Assembly (NCBI RefSeq): GCF_009821115.1
Contig: NZ_VYTY01000001.1
Location: 124,001-188,000, forward strand
DNA: 64,000 nucleotides
Direction of reading: 5' to 3'
From: Nitrincola alkalisediminis
GTDB lineage: Bacteria > Pseudomonadota > Gammaproteobacteria > Pseudomonadales > Balneatricaceae
Both the position numbers and the translations under genes were made by a program. The notes beneath the pieces are model-generated. The model did no database searches and was not told where the DNA came from. It was given only the letters and a program-made list of their open reading frames with translations. Positions 27,649-36,783 of this stretch are shown piece after piece (position 1 is the stretch's first letter; the number at the start of each line of letters is the position of its first letter).

Positions 27649-28530
27649 ATGAGTAAACTGTCATTGCCTTTGTTGACCTTATTACTAGGGTTGTTCTTGA
27701 TACCTATAGAGGCTGAAGCTAAGCGCTTTGGTGGTGGGCTCAGTGGGGGTAAATCTTACTCCACACCACAACGTCAAGCACCCGCTCCAGCTCAACAGCG
27801 TCAGCAGCGTCAAGATCAAAACCAACAACCCGGCGCAGCTCAAACGGCGGGGCGTGCAGGTATGGGGGGAATGCTAGGAGGCTTGCTGGCCGGCGGGCTT
27901 TTGGCCGCGCTCTTTATGGGCGGAGCTTTTGATGGTATTCAGTTCATGGATATTTTGTTGATTGCCTTGCTTGGTTTTGCCGCTTGGAAGTTGTTTGGCA
28001 TGTTTAGAGGTCAAGCTCAATCACAGCAACAGCCAGCGTATGCTGGGCCTGCACAGGTGCGTACGGAAGCCCCTCGTCAATTTGAACCCGTTGCCCCTGT
28101 TAGTCAACCAGAACCCTTGGTGACCAACTTTGGTTCCGGCTTTTCTGATGCTGAGTTGAGCTTGCCTGAGTGGTTTGATAAGAGCGCATTTTTGTCGGGT
28201 GCTACGGGACATTTTAAACACCTACAGCGCGCTTGGGATGAAAAGAACTGGGATGAGATTTCAACCTATACTAGCCCTGAAATGCTGGCTTGGTTGCAAT
28301 CACAACCCACAGAAACGGCTGAACAGTTCACCGAAGTCGTGTCGGTGATGGCTGAGCTGGTTAATTTCATCCAAGAAGATGATCATGTGGTTGCCAGTGT
28401 TCATTTTTATGGATGGCTACGTGAAACGCAGGATAGCGATGCAACAGAGTTCAGCGAAGTATGGCATCTCAATCGTCAGATGGGTGAGCAGCCCGGTGAT
28501 TGGCTGATTGTGGGTATTGAGCAGTCTTAA
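27649..28530 (+). CDS. Tim44-like domain membrane protein
   Basis: A 293-residue protein with an N-terminal signal or membrane segment (LSLPLLTLLLGLFLIPIEAEA), a KRFGGGLSGGKSYS motif, a Gln/Pro-rich linker, a Gly-rich hydrophobic region (GGMLGGLLAGGLLAALFMGG) and a further membrane helix. The C-terminal ~120 residues form the Tim44/NTF2-like domain (FKHLQRAWDEKNWDEISTYTSPEMLAWL). Bacterial members are widespread and of unclear function; the name comes from the mitochondrial import factor, not from proven activity. The start at ATG 27649 has AGGAG 6-7 bases upstream. It is monocistronic. Confidence 0.88.
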   Translation: MSKLSLPLLTLLLGLFLIPIEAEAKRFGGGLSGGKSYSTPQRQAPAPAQQRQQRQDQNQQPGAAQTAGRAGMGGMLGGLLAGGLLAALFMGGAFDGIQFMDILLIALLGFAAWKLFGMFRGQAQSQQQPAYAGPAQVRTEAPRQFEPVAPVSQPEPLVTNFGSGFSDAELSLPEWFDKSAFLSGATGHFKHLQRAWDEKNWDEISTYTSPEMLAWLQSQPTETAEQFTEVVSVMAELVNFIQEDDHVVASVHFYGWLRETQDSDATEFSEVWHLNRQMGEQPGDWLIVGIEQS

Positions 28531-28553
28531 TGCAGCAACTGCGCTGATCGAAA

Positions 28554-28583
28554 TAGCCACGGAGTCTGATGGCTTCGTGGCTA
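28554..28583. terminator. Hairpin between convergent Tim44-like and yaaA genes
   Basis: TAGCCACG at 28554-28561 pairs with CGTGGCTA at 28576-28583 around a 14-base loop, in the 61-base gap between two convergent genes. No strong T run follows, so termination is inferred from position and symmetry. Confidence 0.5.
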
Positions 28584-28591
28584 GTGTGTTG

Positions 28592-29362
28592 TTAGTGATC
28601 TCTTAAAAACACAGGCTTCGCGTCAGTCGAATCTTTCTCTGAAAAATAATAGCCTTCAAGATCAAACTCTTTGAGCTGAGATGGGTCTTCTATTTTATTT
28701 TGAATAACGAATCTCGCCATCAAACCTCTCGCCTTTTTCGCGTAAAAACTAATAATTTTATACTGACCATTTTTGAGATCTTTAAACTCGGGTGAAATCA
28801 GTTGACCCGTTAACCGCTTCGCCTGTACGGATTTAAAGTACTCGTTGGATGCAAGGTTGAGCGTGATTGGGGCCGGGTGTGCTAAGAGCTCTTGATTCAG
28901 ATACTCGGTCAAACGATCTCCCCAGAACGTATACAGGTTTTTATAATCACCTTTCGTAAATTTGGTGCCCATTTCCAGCCGGTAGGGTTGCAGCAGATCT
29001 AATGGGCGTAATACACCATAGAGTCCGGACAGAATGCGCAGGTGCGATTGCGCGTACTCAAATTCCTCTTCGCGGAAACTCGCTGCCTCTAAACCTGTGT
29101 ACACATCACCTTTGAACGCCAGTAGAGCAGGGCGAGCATTGTGGGTGTCATGGATGGGATGCCAGCTCTCATAACGAGCAACGTTTAAACTGGCAAGCTT
29201 GTCACTCAGCGACATCAGTTCCGCTATGTCTTGAACAGAGTATCCGCGCATGTGTTCAATTAAGGATTGAGCCGACTCTACAAATAAGGGTTGAGAAAAT
29301 TTTTGGGTTACAAGCGGTGATTCGTAATCCAAGGTTTTTGCAGGTGATATCAAAATCAACAT
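28592..29362 (-). CDS. yaaA: Peroxide stress protein YaaA
   Basis: The 256-residue protein matches YaaA (DUF328) along its length: [16 protein letters not shown] at the start, [32 protein letters not shown], and the C-terminal [19 protein letters not shown]. In E. coli YaaA limits intracellular iron-driven damage under hydrogen peroxide stress and binds DNA. It is on the minus strand, downstream of the DUF2789 gene with a 30-base gap, so the two may be co-transcribed. Confidence 0.96.
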   Translation of the reverse strand: MLILISPAKTLDYESPLVTQKFSQPLFVESAQSLIEHMRGYSVQDIAELMSLSDKLASLNVARYESWHPIHDTHNARPALLAFKGDVYTGLEAASFREEEFEYAQSHLRILSGLYGVLRPLDLLQPYRLEMGTKFTKGDYKNLYTFWGDRLTEYLNQELLAHPAPITLNLASNEYFKSVQAKRLTGQLISPEFKDLKNGQYKIISFYAKKARGLMARFVIQNKIEDPSQLKEFDLEGYYFSEKDSTDAKPVFLRDH

Positions 29363-29392
29363 AAACAGTTATTACTCGCTGAAGTGAGGGGG

Positions 29393-29626
29393 TTAGCCCC
29401 TGAGCAGATTATTGAGTTCATCGACGATTTCAGCCCAATCCGAATCGTCCATCAGCGCATCTTTCAGAAAACTGGCTTGGGCTTCAGTCCAAAAGGTTGC
29501 GTCTTCTAGTTTAACACTTGCACTAAATAATTTGTGATTGCGAACGAAGGTCTGTATTTCAGTGTCACTGGCTGGCAATCCTAGTTGTTGGAACAAGGCT
29601 TTCATCGTATGTTTTGACGTATCCAT
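29393..29626 (-). CDS. DUF2789 family protein
   Basis: A 77-residue soluble protein with the DUF2789 pattern: MDTSKHTMKALFQQLGLP, then NHKLFSASVKLEDATFW, and WAEIVDELNNLLRG at the end. The family is found mainly in Pseudomonadales, Oceanospirillales and Alteromonadales and has no known function. I start it at ATG 29626, which has CTGGAGC 6 bases upstream; the longer in-frame extension is not family-like. It is probably in a transcript with yaaA. Confidence 0.88.
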   Translation of the reverse strand: MDTSKHTMKALFQQLGLPASDTEIQTFVRNHKLFSASVKLEDATFWTEAQASFLKDALMDDSDWAEIVDELNNLLRG

Positions 29627-29821
29627 TGTAAGCTCCAGAACGTTGTGTTTGCGTACATTGAGTGTTAAAGAAAAAGAGAGGTTTGTCAAAAGATTAGATT
29701 TGTTGATCACCGAAAAAGACGTTAGCATGAATAACCTGAGTCTAGACAGTGAAACCTTACTGCATTTGCACCGAATGTAGTATAGTCCATCGTTTGCAAA
29801 TCCAACCTGAATGAGTATCAG

Positions 29822-31102
29822 ATGAGTAAAAAAACGGTATTAACCGGTATTACCACAACCGGTATTCCTCATATAGGGAATTATCTTGGCGCCATTTCAC
29901 CTGCAATTCAAGCCAGTGAAGATCCCGCGTTCAATAGTTTCTTCTTCTTGGCCGATTATCACGCACTGATTAAGTGTCATGACCCTGAGCGGGTTGCGGA
30001 ATCCACCCGTGCCATCGCAGCCACTTGGCTGGCGTTAGGTTTAGATACTGATAAGGCCACGTTTTATCGGCAAACTGACATTCATGAGATACCCGAGTTG
30101 GCATGGATACTAACCTGCATGACGTCTAAAGGGTTGATGAACCGAGCGCATGCCTATAAAGCATCGGTCGATGTCAACCGAGATGCCGGTAAGGAGGATC
30201 TTGATGATGGCGTAACCATGGGGCTATTTAGCTATCCCATCCTCATGGCGGCTGATATTTTAATGTTCAATGCAGACATTATCCCGGTTGGAAAAGACCA
30301 AATTCAGCATATTGAGATGGCCAGGGATATTGCCGCTCGTATCAATCATCATTATGAACCCTTGTTAAATCTACCTGAAGCCAAAGTCGATGAACAGACG
30401 CAGCTGATACCTGGATTGGACGGGCGGAAAATGTCGAAGAGTTACGACAATACCATCCCTTTGTTTTCGGATAGCGATACTCTGTACAGCCTGATTAAAC
30501 AAATCAAAACGGATTCAAAAGGCCCAGGTGAACCGAAGGATCCGGATACCAGTACCCTGTTCCAACTCTATAACTGTTTTGCAACGCCATCAGATACGCA
30601 TGCTATGCGTGAAAAGTTTCTTAACGGGATTGCTTGGGGTGATGCAAAAAAAGAGTTGTTTGAGTATATCGATCAGCATCTGAGTGCACCTCGTCAGCGC
30701 TACACGGAGCTCATGCAAGATATGGCATTTGTTGAAAGCGAACTGCAAAAAGGGGCAATTAAAGCCCGTGAATTCGCAGCGCCGATGCTGGATCGGATGC
30801 GGATAGCAGTGGGGATTCGCCCTTTGACCTATGTGGCGCCCGTACGTGAAAACCTGTCAGTTAAAAAAGAGGTGTCAGAAGAAGCGCTTGAGCGGGCTGA
30901 GGCGGGACGAAAGCGTGCGGTTCTAATGCAAGTGCAGCATTTGATTGATGGGGTGAAGAGTGCAGAGAACCCCCGTCAAGCGGCAGAAGAGTTGATTCAG
31001 CAAAAAGAAATGGAAGTTGAAGGGCTTAAAAAGAAAGCGCGCCAGAAAGCACAAAACGAACTTGATGTCTTGCGCGACGAACTGGCTCAATGGCTTGCTT
31101 AA
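29822..31102 (+). CDS. trpS: Tryptophan-tRNA ligase (long form)
   Basis: The 426-residue class I aminoacyl-tRNA synthetase charges tRNA-Trp. The HIGH-type motif is PHIGN (residues 16-20) and the KMSKS loop is at residues 203-207. The catalytic part also carries GKDQIQHIEMARDIA. It is longer than the ~335-residue E. coli enzyme: the C-terminal ~90 residues (VRENLSVKKEVSEEALERAEAGRKRAV... then a Lys/Gln-rich helix) form a charged helical extension, as in the TrpS of Pseudomonas and relatives. It is monocistronic and ends before an intrinsic terminator. Confidence 0.96.
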   Translation: MSKKTVLTGITTTGIPHIGNYLGAISPAIQASEDPAFNSFFFLADYHALIKCHDPERVAESTRAIAATWLALGLDTDKATFYRQTDIHEIPELAWILTCMTSKGLMNRAHAYKASVDVNRDAGKEDLDDGVTMGLFSYPILMAADILMFNADIIPVGKDQIQHIEMARDIAARINHHYEPLLNLPEAKVDEQTQLIPGLDGRKMSKSYDNTIPLFSDSDTLYSLIKQIKTDSKGPGEPKDPDTSTLFQLYNCFATPSDTHAMREKFLNGIAWGDAKKELFEYIDQHLSAPRQRYTELMQDMAFVESELQKGAIKAREFAAPMLDRMRIAVGIRPLTYVAPVRENLSVKKEVSEEALERAEAGRKRAVLMQVQHLIDGVKSAENPRQAAEELIQQKEMEVEGLKKKARQKAQNELDVLRDELAQWLA

Positions 31103-31142
31103 TCTAAGTAAGGCCGTTATCCCTTTGGTTACATGGCCTTAT

Positions 31143-31187
31143 ACCGCCAATATCCCGTCTATCGACTGGATATTGGCGGTTTTGTTT
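31143..31187 (+). terminator. Intrinsic terminator after trpS
   Basis: ACCGCCAATATCC at 31143-31155 pairs perfectly with GGATATTGGCGGT at 31168-31180, followed by TTTTGTTT. It points in the trpS direction. The T run overlaps the stop codon of the convergent DUF4139 gene. Confidence 0.9.
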
Positions 31188-32607
31188 AATTACGAGGTAG
31201 ACGCTTTTTCAACTCAACCGTAAACCGAATGGTTTCAGCGCCCATTGCTGGCAAGTTCATTGTCCAGCTGAGTTTGCCCGCGTTGTCTTCTTGCATAACG
31301 TGAGTGCTCTCTGTCAGCGTCCAAGCTTGTTGGAATTGAGCAGACAGATCCACTTGACGACTTTCCCGTGCACTGTTGCTAGCGGTGACTTCGTACTGAA
31401 TCAGCAAGTTGTCCTCGTTATCTGTAAACATGACTTGTCTGCGTTGTATGCTAAGGTCCATGGCTTGACCGAGGGTCACGCTGGCCTCTTCGCCACTGCC
31501 GAGGTTTCCAATGGATCCCGCTCCAATAAACTGCATTTCACCCTCGGTATCCGGTCTAAACACTCGAATATTGCCTGCGGGTGCTGGGCTGCTGCTGTCC
31601 ATAATGTTTGGGAGGTTGAATCTCAGTTGAATATTCGGTTGTGCATCATAGCGCTGGTTGTCCAAGATGGGGATGATTGGAAAGCTATGTTGGTAGCTTA
31701 AGACAGCAGGTAGATCTTGTGCGGAAATAAGTGGAATCAGTTTGTGCTCCTGATTTTTCAACGTGATTTCAGTCGGCCAGCGATAAATATAGTATCCCTG
31801 AAGGCTGCTGGGTTGCACAGGCGCTGCCGATTCATAGCTGTCCGCCATCGCCATGGCACGCATGATTCGATGCGGTTCTGGATCACCTTGCTTGACATCA
31901 CCGGCCATCAAGCGCAAAGACGCATTGTTAAAATCGGTACCGGATAGGTTATGAAGGCTGGCCAGCCCCTCTAGCGACAGTGAGCGACCATTTTGCGCAA
32001 GATTGATTCTGTAGTCCATCGACCAGCCAAGACCATGGCTCAGGTAACTTAGGGTGAGTAAGCCAGGTGTCTCTGTTCCTTGGGTTCGAAACCCCAATAC
32101 AGGCTGGGCATTCAACTGAGCGGGCACCTCTTCAAACAGAAAACGCCATGCATTGTCGTAGAGATCAATCGGCTCAACTCGACCATTCTCTTGTCGGATC
32201 AGTGCGCGCACTCCTTCTAAACTTAACAGGGTGACGCGGCTCAGTGTTTCCTCGCCATTCACTGGATTGCGATACGCGAGTGTCACAGGTTTACCGACGT
32301 GGGTTTCGAGCAGACGATCATAGTTGAGTTGAGCGGGTATTAAACTTTGCTCCAGGACTTGTCCGGCACCTTGGATTCGAAGTGTTTCAGTCAAAAGTTG
32401 TGGACTGACCCCTTCAATATAAACCGACTGATTTGCATCCAGTGCGGGAATGGCACGTTGGTCTTGAATATGTGCCAAGTCTTGATGGTACAGCGTGAGA
32501 GTGATGCTCTCGGGTTCGCTGTTTAGCGATAGTTGAGCGTGGGCTAAAGTTGCAAAAGGCGCACAGAGGAGTGATAAAAGAGCTAAACGAGATAAAGTTG
32601 CGTTCAT
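31186..32607 (-). CDS. DUF4139-type secreted protein
   Basis: A 473-residue protein with a clear signal peptide (LALLSLLCAPFATLAHA, cleavage near residue 24). The body follows the DUF4139 pattern: an early SITLTLYHQDLAHIQDQR strand region, LSYLSHGLGWSMDYRINL near the middle, and a beta-rich C-terminus with tandem LSIQRRQVMFTDNEDNLLIQYEVTASN-like strands. Function is unknown; relatives are envelope proteins of marine gammaproteobacteria. It lies 24 bases downstream of the pseudokinase/FGE-like gene, so the two are probably co-expressed. Confidence 0.8.
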   Translation of the reverse strand: MNATLSRLALLSLLCAPFATLAHAQLSLNSEPESITLTLYHQDLAHIQDQRAIPALDANQSVYIEGVSPQLLTETLRIQGAGQVLEQSLIPAQLNYDRLLETHVGKPVTLAYRNPVNGEETLSRVTLLSLEGVRALIRQENGRVEPIDLYDNAWRFLFEEVPAQLNAQPVLGFRTQGTETPGLLTLSYLSHGLGWSMDYRINLAQNGRSLSLEGLASLHNLSGTDFNNASLRLMAGDVKQGDPEPHRIMRAMAMADSYESAAPVQPSSLQGYYIYRWPTEITLKNQEHKLIPLISAQDLPAVLSYQHSFPIIPILDNQRYDAQPNIQLRFNLPNIMDSSSPAPAGNIRVFRPDTEGEMQFIGAGSIGNLGSGEEASVTLGQAMDLSIQRRQVMFTDNEDNLLIQYEVTASNSARESRQVDLSAQFQQAWTLTESTHVMQEDNAGKLSWTMNLPAMGAETIRFTVELKKRLPRN

Positions 32608-32631
32608 ACGTCTGTCCTGAATAATTAAACA

Positions 32632-34593
32632 TTAGGGCGTGAGGTCAAGCGCGACACGGAATCCACGTGTTGAGTCTTGAGTATCCGCTGGGTGTCGATA
32701 ACGGCTGGATGAGCGTGTTACACGATCAATATCAAACCAAGATCCTCCTCGCAATACTCGAAAGTGACAGTTCGGCTGAGTGAGAGGACGACCGTCATTG
32801 GGTGCAATCGCATAGGTATCGCTGTAGCAATCTTCTACCCATTCTTCCACGTTGCCATTCATATCGTATAGCCCCCAAGGGTTTGCTTGCAGTTGCCCGA
32901 CGGGGGCCGTTTGTTGGGCGTCCCATTCAGATCCACAGCCATCACACACAGACATGCCGGGTTGCATTTGGTTCCCCCACCAGAAGTTGGAGCTGCTTCC
33001 GGCTCTAGCGGAATATTCCCATTCGGCTTCACTGGGGAGGCGGTAGGGTTTTCCAGTCACTTCGCTCAGCCATTGGGTGTAGGCTTTCGCATCAAACCAG
33101 CTGACGTTAATGACTGGACGAGTTTCACGCCCCCATCCTCCATCATCGGGTAGTGCACGCCCTGTAGCCCTTGCAAATAGATCATACTCAGCAAAGGTCA
33201 CTTCGTAACGTGACAGCGCAAAATCCTGCAGAATTGACACCTCACGCACAGGGCGCTCGTTATCGTCGCCGATACTGGTTAAGTCACCCATTAAAAAAAT
33301 CCCTTTTGGGATACGAATCATTTCTGGTCCCATGTCGGTATCACTCACTCGATCTTGCAAGATACCTTCAGAAACCTGTACGGAAGGTGAATCAAGAGAA
33401 GCACGTTCAGCCTCTAATTCTAAGACAGGGGGGAGCATTTCCTGTGTTGTCTGTTCATTGGCGTCGTTTTGAGTCTGTGGAACCGCATTTTGGCTGGACA
33501 ACAGCTCTTTGAGTTGAGATATCTCGTTTTGAAGACGATTAAGATCCGATACATTGATAAATAAGCCGAGCATAAAACCACCCACACCGCCTACTGTTAG
33601 CAAGAACAACCCCTTTATCCAAGGCTTAAGAGCAAAGGAATGGGCTCTCTTCTTCTTCCCAATCAGTAAAGGTTGAAGAGGCTCGTTAGGAGGGGGGGAG
33701 TGCTCATTTTCGTCTAGTGAGCTTAACGTTGCGTCGGGAGTTGACTCAGAAGAGTCCGGAGTCTGAGAAACTTCATAAAGGTCAAACAGTAAGGGCAGAG
33801 TGCCAGTGTGGCGATCATCTGCTTCAGGGACTAGAGACGCTTGTAAGTATTTCCACTGGGCTTCGTTCAGAATAGGGGGGGCTTTCGGCTCTCTTTGGTA
33901 GCGTGCACGCTCGTCATCTTCTAACCTAAACAAAGGTTTTTGTGCATAGATTTCATAGGTTAACGCTGCTAACGCAAAGACATCGCTTTGAATATTAGAG
34001 GCTGTCGATTGAAAGCCTTCTGCCGCTTGATATTGAGTGTACAAAGGTACTTCTGGAAGAAAGTCCTTATAAGGGTTGGCTAAGGCTTTCCAGTTAATCA
34101 GTAAGAGTTTAACCCCCTGATTACGGTTAAGAAAAATTAAATCAGGGCCAAGGGTCTGAAACGCTTTGTGCATTTTACTGTGGTAGGCCTCAAGGGCCTT
34201 TCCCGTTTGCACTACAAGCCCTTGCTTCTGTGAGGGTGTTAGATGTTTGAGTTGTTGATCGTTGATTAAATCGGTAAGGCGCATTCCATCAACATATTCA
34301 AATGCGATGAAATAGGCATTCTGATAACTAAATAACCCATAAATATCGAGAGCATGCTTATGTGTCACTTTACGCAGTAAAATCAGCTCCTGACGAAGTG
34401 TCTCAATAAAGCCTTCTTGTCGAGTGAGCATGGGCGTTAGAATCAAAATGGATACATTAGGATGCCCTGCGGCTGTCAGATCTTCTGCTTGCCATATCTC
34501 GCCATAGGGGAGGTTTGCCACCACCGAAGCGATCCTAAACCTATGTCGTTCAGGGCCGATGATAAGTCCAGGGCGAAAGAGGTCTTGTGTCAT
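32632..34593 (-). CDS. Membrane fusion of a pseudokinase domain with an FGE/sulfatase-modifying-like domain
   Basis: A 653-residue protein. Residues ~1-270 resemble a eukaryotic-type Ser/Thr kinase fold (EYVDGMRLTDLI, hinge; DVFALAALTYEIYAQKPLF, F-helix region). The HRD catalytic loop reads HKA, and no DFG is seen (LLINWKAL), so it should not phosphorylate. A transmembrane helix follows at ~325-348, then a short coiled coil. The C-terminal FGE-sulfatase domain (~421-653) contains PEMIRIPKGIFLMG, VSWFDAKAY, LPSEAEWEYSARAG, GNVEEWVEDCY and RGGSWFD. The cysteine pair of true formylglycine-generating enzymes is absent after RGGSWFD. It may be a T6SS- or envelope-linked scaffold or sensor. The downstream DUF4139 gene is likely its partner. 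Confidence 0.8.
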   Translation of the reverse strand: MTQDLFRPGLIIGPERHRFRIASVVANLPYGEIWQAEDLTAAGHPNVSILILTPMLTRQEGFIETLRQELILLRKVTHKHALDIYGLFSYQNAYFIAFEYVDGMRLTDLINDQQLKHLTPSQKQGLVVQTGKALEAYHSKMHKAFQTLGPDLIFLNRNQGVKLLLINWKALANPYKDFLPEVPLYTQYQAAEGFQSTASNIQSDVFALAALTYEIYAQKPLFRLEDDERARYQREPKAPPILNEAQWKYLQASLVPEADDRHTGTLPLLFDLYEVSQTPDSSESTPDATLSSLDENEHSPPPNEPLQPLLIGKKKRAHSFALKPWIKGLFLLTVGGVGGFMLGLFINVSDLNRLQNEISQLKELLSSQNAVPQTQNDANEQTTQEMLPPVLELEAERASLDSPSVQVSEGILQDRVSDTDMGPEMIRIPKGIFLMGDLTSIGDDNERPVREVSILQDFALSRYEVTFAEYDLFARATGRALPDDGGWGRETRPVINVSWFDAKAYTQWLSEVTGKPYRLPSEAEWEYSARAGSSSNFWWGNQMQPGMSVCDGCGSEWDAQQTAPVGQLQANPWGLYDMNGNVEEWVEDCYSDTYAIAPNDGRPLTQPNCHFRVLRGGSWFDIDRVTRSSSRYRHPADTQDSTRGFRVALDLTP

Positions 34594-34644
34594 TGAAGGA
34601 GCTCTCAAGTGTTGGGGAGTACACAACTATAGGACTAAAAGTAC

Positions 34645-34857
34645 CTACAAGCCTCCATTGCTATCCATTACGAATACAATGATGTTCTTAATTAGAAAGG
34701 CTGCTAATCCAAGTCCCAGTGCTAGAAATAAAATAAACGTTCCAAACTTTCCTGCTTTGGATTTTTTGGCCAAGTCATAAATAATAAAAAAAATAAAGCC
34801 AGCAAATACTAATAATCCAATGTTTAACGCAATGGCTTCTACTTCAGCAAGACGCAT
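34645..34857 (-). CDS. DUF2788 family small membrane protein
   Basis: A 70-residue protein with two hydrophobic helices (NIGLLVFAGFIFFIIYDLA and GTFILFLALGLGLAAFLIKNIIVFV) joined by the basic KKSKAGKFG turn, which is the DUF2788 signature. Function is unknown. It lies 51 bases upstream of the pseudokinase gene in the same direction and could share its transcript. Confidence 0.82.
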   Translation of the reverse strand: MRLAEVEAIALNIGLLVFAGFIFFIIYDLAKKSKAGKFGTFILFLALGLGLAAFLIKNIIVFVMDSNGGL

Positions 34858-35043
34858 CTAGGGTTCCTCTAAAAATGGTAAAAGCTTTATTCTACGCATT
34901 AATCTAGAGCTTAAACAGGCCTCTTTATTAGGGCTATAGTGTCAATCGCTCGACTAATGGCGTAGTGTTTGGGATTGAATACCTGTGTTGTTGGCGTTTA
35001 TTATGAATGACACTTCATTCCCATATCCGTTAAAGGCGAAGGT

Positions 35044-36780
35044 ATGCCCCATTCTAAACGCGCGCGATTGCACTCATTAGGATTTGCCAGTGCGCTTCGT
35101 GAGACTTTCAGGGAAGGTTATTCTCGTCATGATTTTCTTCGAGACTTAGTGGCAGGTGTGACGGTCGGCATTATTGCAATTCCATTGGCAATGGCATTGG
35201 CGATAGCCAGTGGTGTTTCTCCAGAGTACGGTTTATATACCGCGATTATTGCAGGATTCCTGATTGCGCTCAGTGGAGGCTCTCGCTACAGCATATCCGG
35301 CCCGACAGCTGCATTTGTTGTGATCCTTTACCCAGTGACTCAAGCATTCGGTTTGGCAGGTCTTTTAGTGGCCACGTTGATGGCTGGAATGATTTTAGTG
35401 GCATTGGCTGTTGCGCGCTTAGGGCGTCTAATTGAATACATTCCTGAGTCAGTTACCTTGGGCTTTACATCGGGCATTGCGATCGTGATTGCTGTTTTAC
35501 AGCTCAAAGACTTTTTCGGCTTGGACGTAGAGGCGTCTTCAGAGGCATTTATTGAGCGTTTAATCGATTTGATTGCGGCTTTACCAGGATTAAATTTGGC
35601 CAATACCTGTGTTGCCGCTTTAACGTTAGGTATTTTAATTGTTTGGCCAAAATTGAAACTTCCTATTCCTGGGCATTTACCTGCGATTATTCTTGGTGCA
35701 CTCCTCGCGGCGGCTTTTATACATATGGGCTGGAGTGTGGACACGATTGGAAGTCGGTTCAGTTACGAGTTGCCTGATGGGCAAATGGGCAGTGGTATCC
35801 CACCTTTTTTGCCTTCATTTGAGTGGCCATGGATGCGCCCTGGTCCCAATGGTGAGCCGTTAGAATGGAGTTGGTCGACAATACGGGCGTTACTGCCGGC
35901 TGCCTTTTCGATTGCGATGCTGGGTGCGATTGAGTCTTTGCTATGTGCAGTTGTGCTGGATGGTATGAGTGGGCGCCGTCACCATGCCAATGGTGAACTG
36001 TTAGGGCAAGGGCTTGGTAATTTAGCGGCTCCGTTCTTTGGTGGTATTACCGCAACAGCTGCGATCGCTCGTTCGGCAACGAATTATAAAGCAGGCGCTA
36101 AGTCACCCATTTCAAGCATGATTCATGCTTTAGTGGTGCTGGCCGGATTATTGGTTTTGGCACCTATGTTGTCTTGGCTGCCCATGGCCAGTATGGCAGC
36201 ACTGTTGGTGATGGTGGCGTGGAATATGAGCGAGACACCTAAGGTCGTGGCACTCTTAAAGCGCGCGCCAAAAGGGGATATTATTGTACTGTTAACCTGT
36301 TTGTCGTTAACCGTATTATTTGACATGGTGTTGGCTATTTCAGCGGGCATCGTAATGGCGTCTTTGCTGTTCATGCGAGATTTGGCTGGTATGACACGTT
36401 TCAATGACATCACGCAACAGCGTAAGCATGTCCCGAATGGTGTTCCTGAGGGCTGGAAGGTTTTGAAGGTATCCGGTCCCTTGTTTTTTGCGGCTGCAGA
36501 GCGTGTCTTTGATGAACTTGCCGCGTATATTCAAGATCAGCAGGGTGTTGTCTTGTATATGGATGGGGTTCCATTACTCGATGCGGGTGGCCTGCATGGA
36601 TTTGAACGTTTTACGGTGTTTTGTGAGAAGAACAACATTCACGTGATAACGGCAGACTTGCAATTCCAACCGTTGAGGACAATGGCAAGAGCCGGCATTA
36701 AGCCTGCACCTGGGGTGCAGTTTTCACCGACGTTGGAAGAGGCGTTAGTGCTTGTGAACTCGGTTGCTCATTCCCGATGA
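35044..36780 (+). CDS. dauA: SulP-family C4-dicarboxylate transporter DauA-like, with STAS domain
   Basis: The 578-residue membrane transporter has SulP hallmarks: the PLAMALAIASGVSPEYGLYT segment and GGSRYSISGPTAAFVVIL in the N-terminal half, about ten to twelve helices, then a cytoplasmic STAS domain (from ~residue 455, with ILDAGGL-like sequence VPLLDAGGLHGFERF). E. coli DauA takes up succinate and other C4-dicarboxylates at acid pH and regulates other transporters. The SISGPTAAF stretch and length are closest to DauA, though sulfate or bicarbonate transport by SulP relatives cannot be excluded. It ends 3 bases before the convergent GGDEF/EAL gene. Confidence 0.88.
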   Translation: MPHSKRARLHSLGFASALRETFREGYSRHDFLRDLVAGVTVGIIAIPLAMALAIASGVSPEYGLYTAIIAGFLIALSGGSRYSISGPTAAFVVILYPVTQAFGLAGLLVATLMAGMILVALAVARLGRLIEYIPESVTLGFTSGIAIVIAVLQLKDFFGLDVEASSEAFIERLIDLIAALPGLNLANTCVAALTLGILIVWPKLKLPIPGHLPAIILGALLAAAFIHMGWSVDTIGSRFSYELPDGQMGSGIPPFLPSFEWPWMRPGPNGEPLEWSWSTIRALLPAAFSIAMLGAIESLLCAVVLDGMSGRRHHANGELLGQGLGNLAAPFFGGITATAAIARSATNYKAGAKSPISSMIHALVVLAGLLVLAPMLSWLPMASMAALLVMVAWNMSETPKVVALLKRAPKGDIIVLLTCLSLTVLFDMVLAISAGIVMASLLFMRDLAGMTRFNDITQQRKHVPNGVPEGWKVLKVSGPLFFAAAERVFDELAAYIQDQQGVVLYMDGVPLLDAGGLHGFERFTVFCEKNNIHVITADLQFQPLRTMARAGIKPAPGVQFSPTLEEALVLVNSVAHSR

Positions 36781-36783
36781 GCC

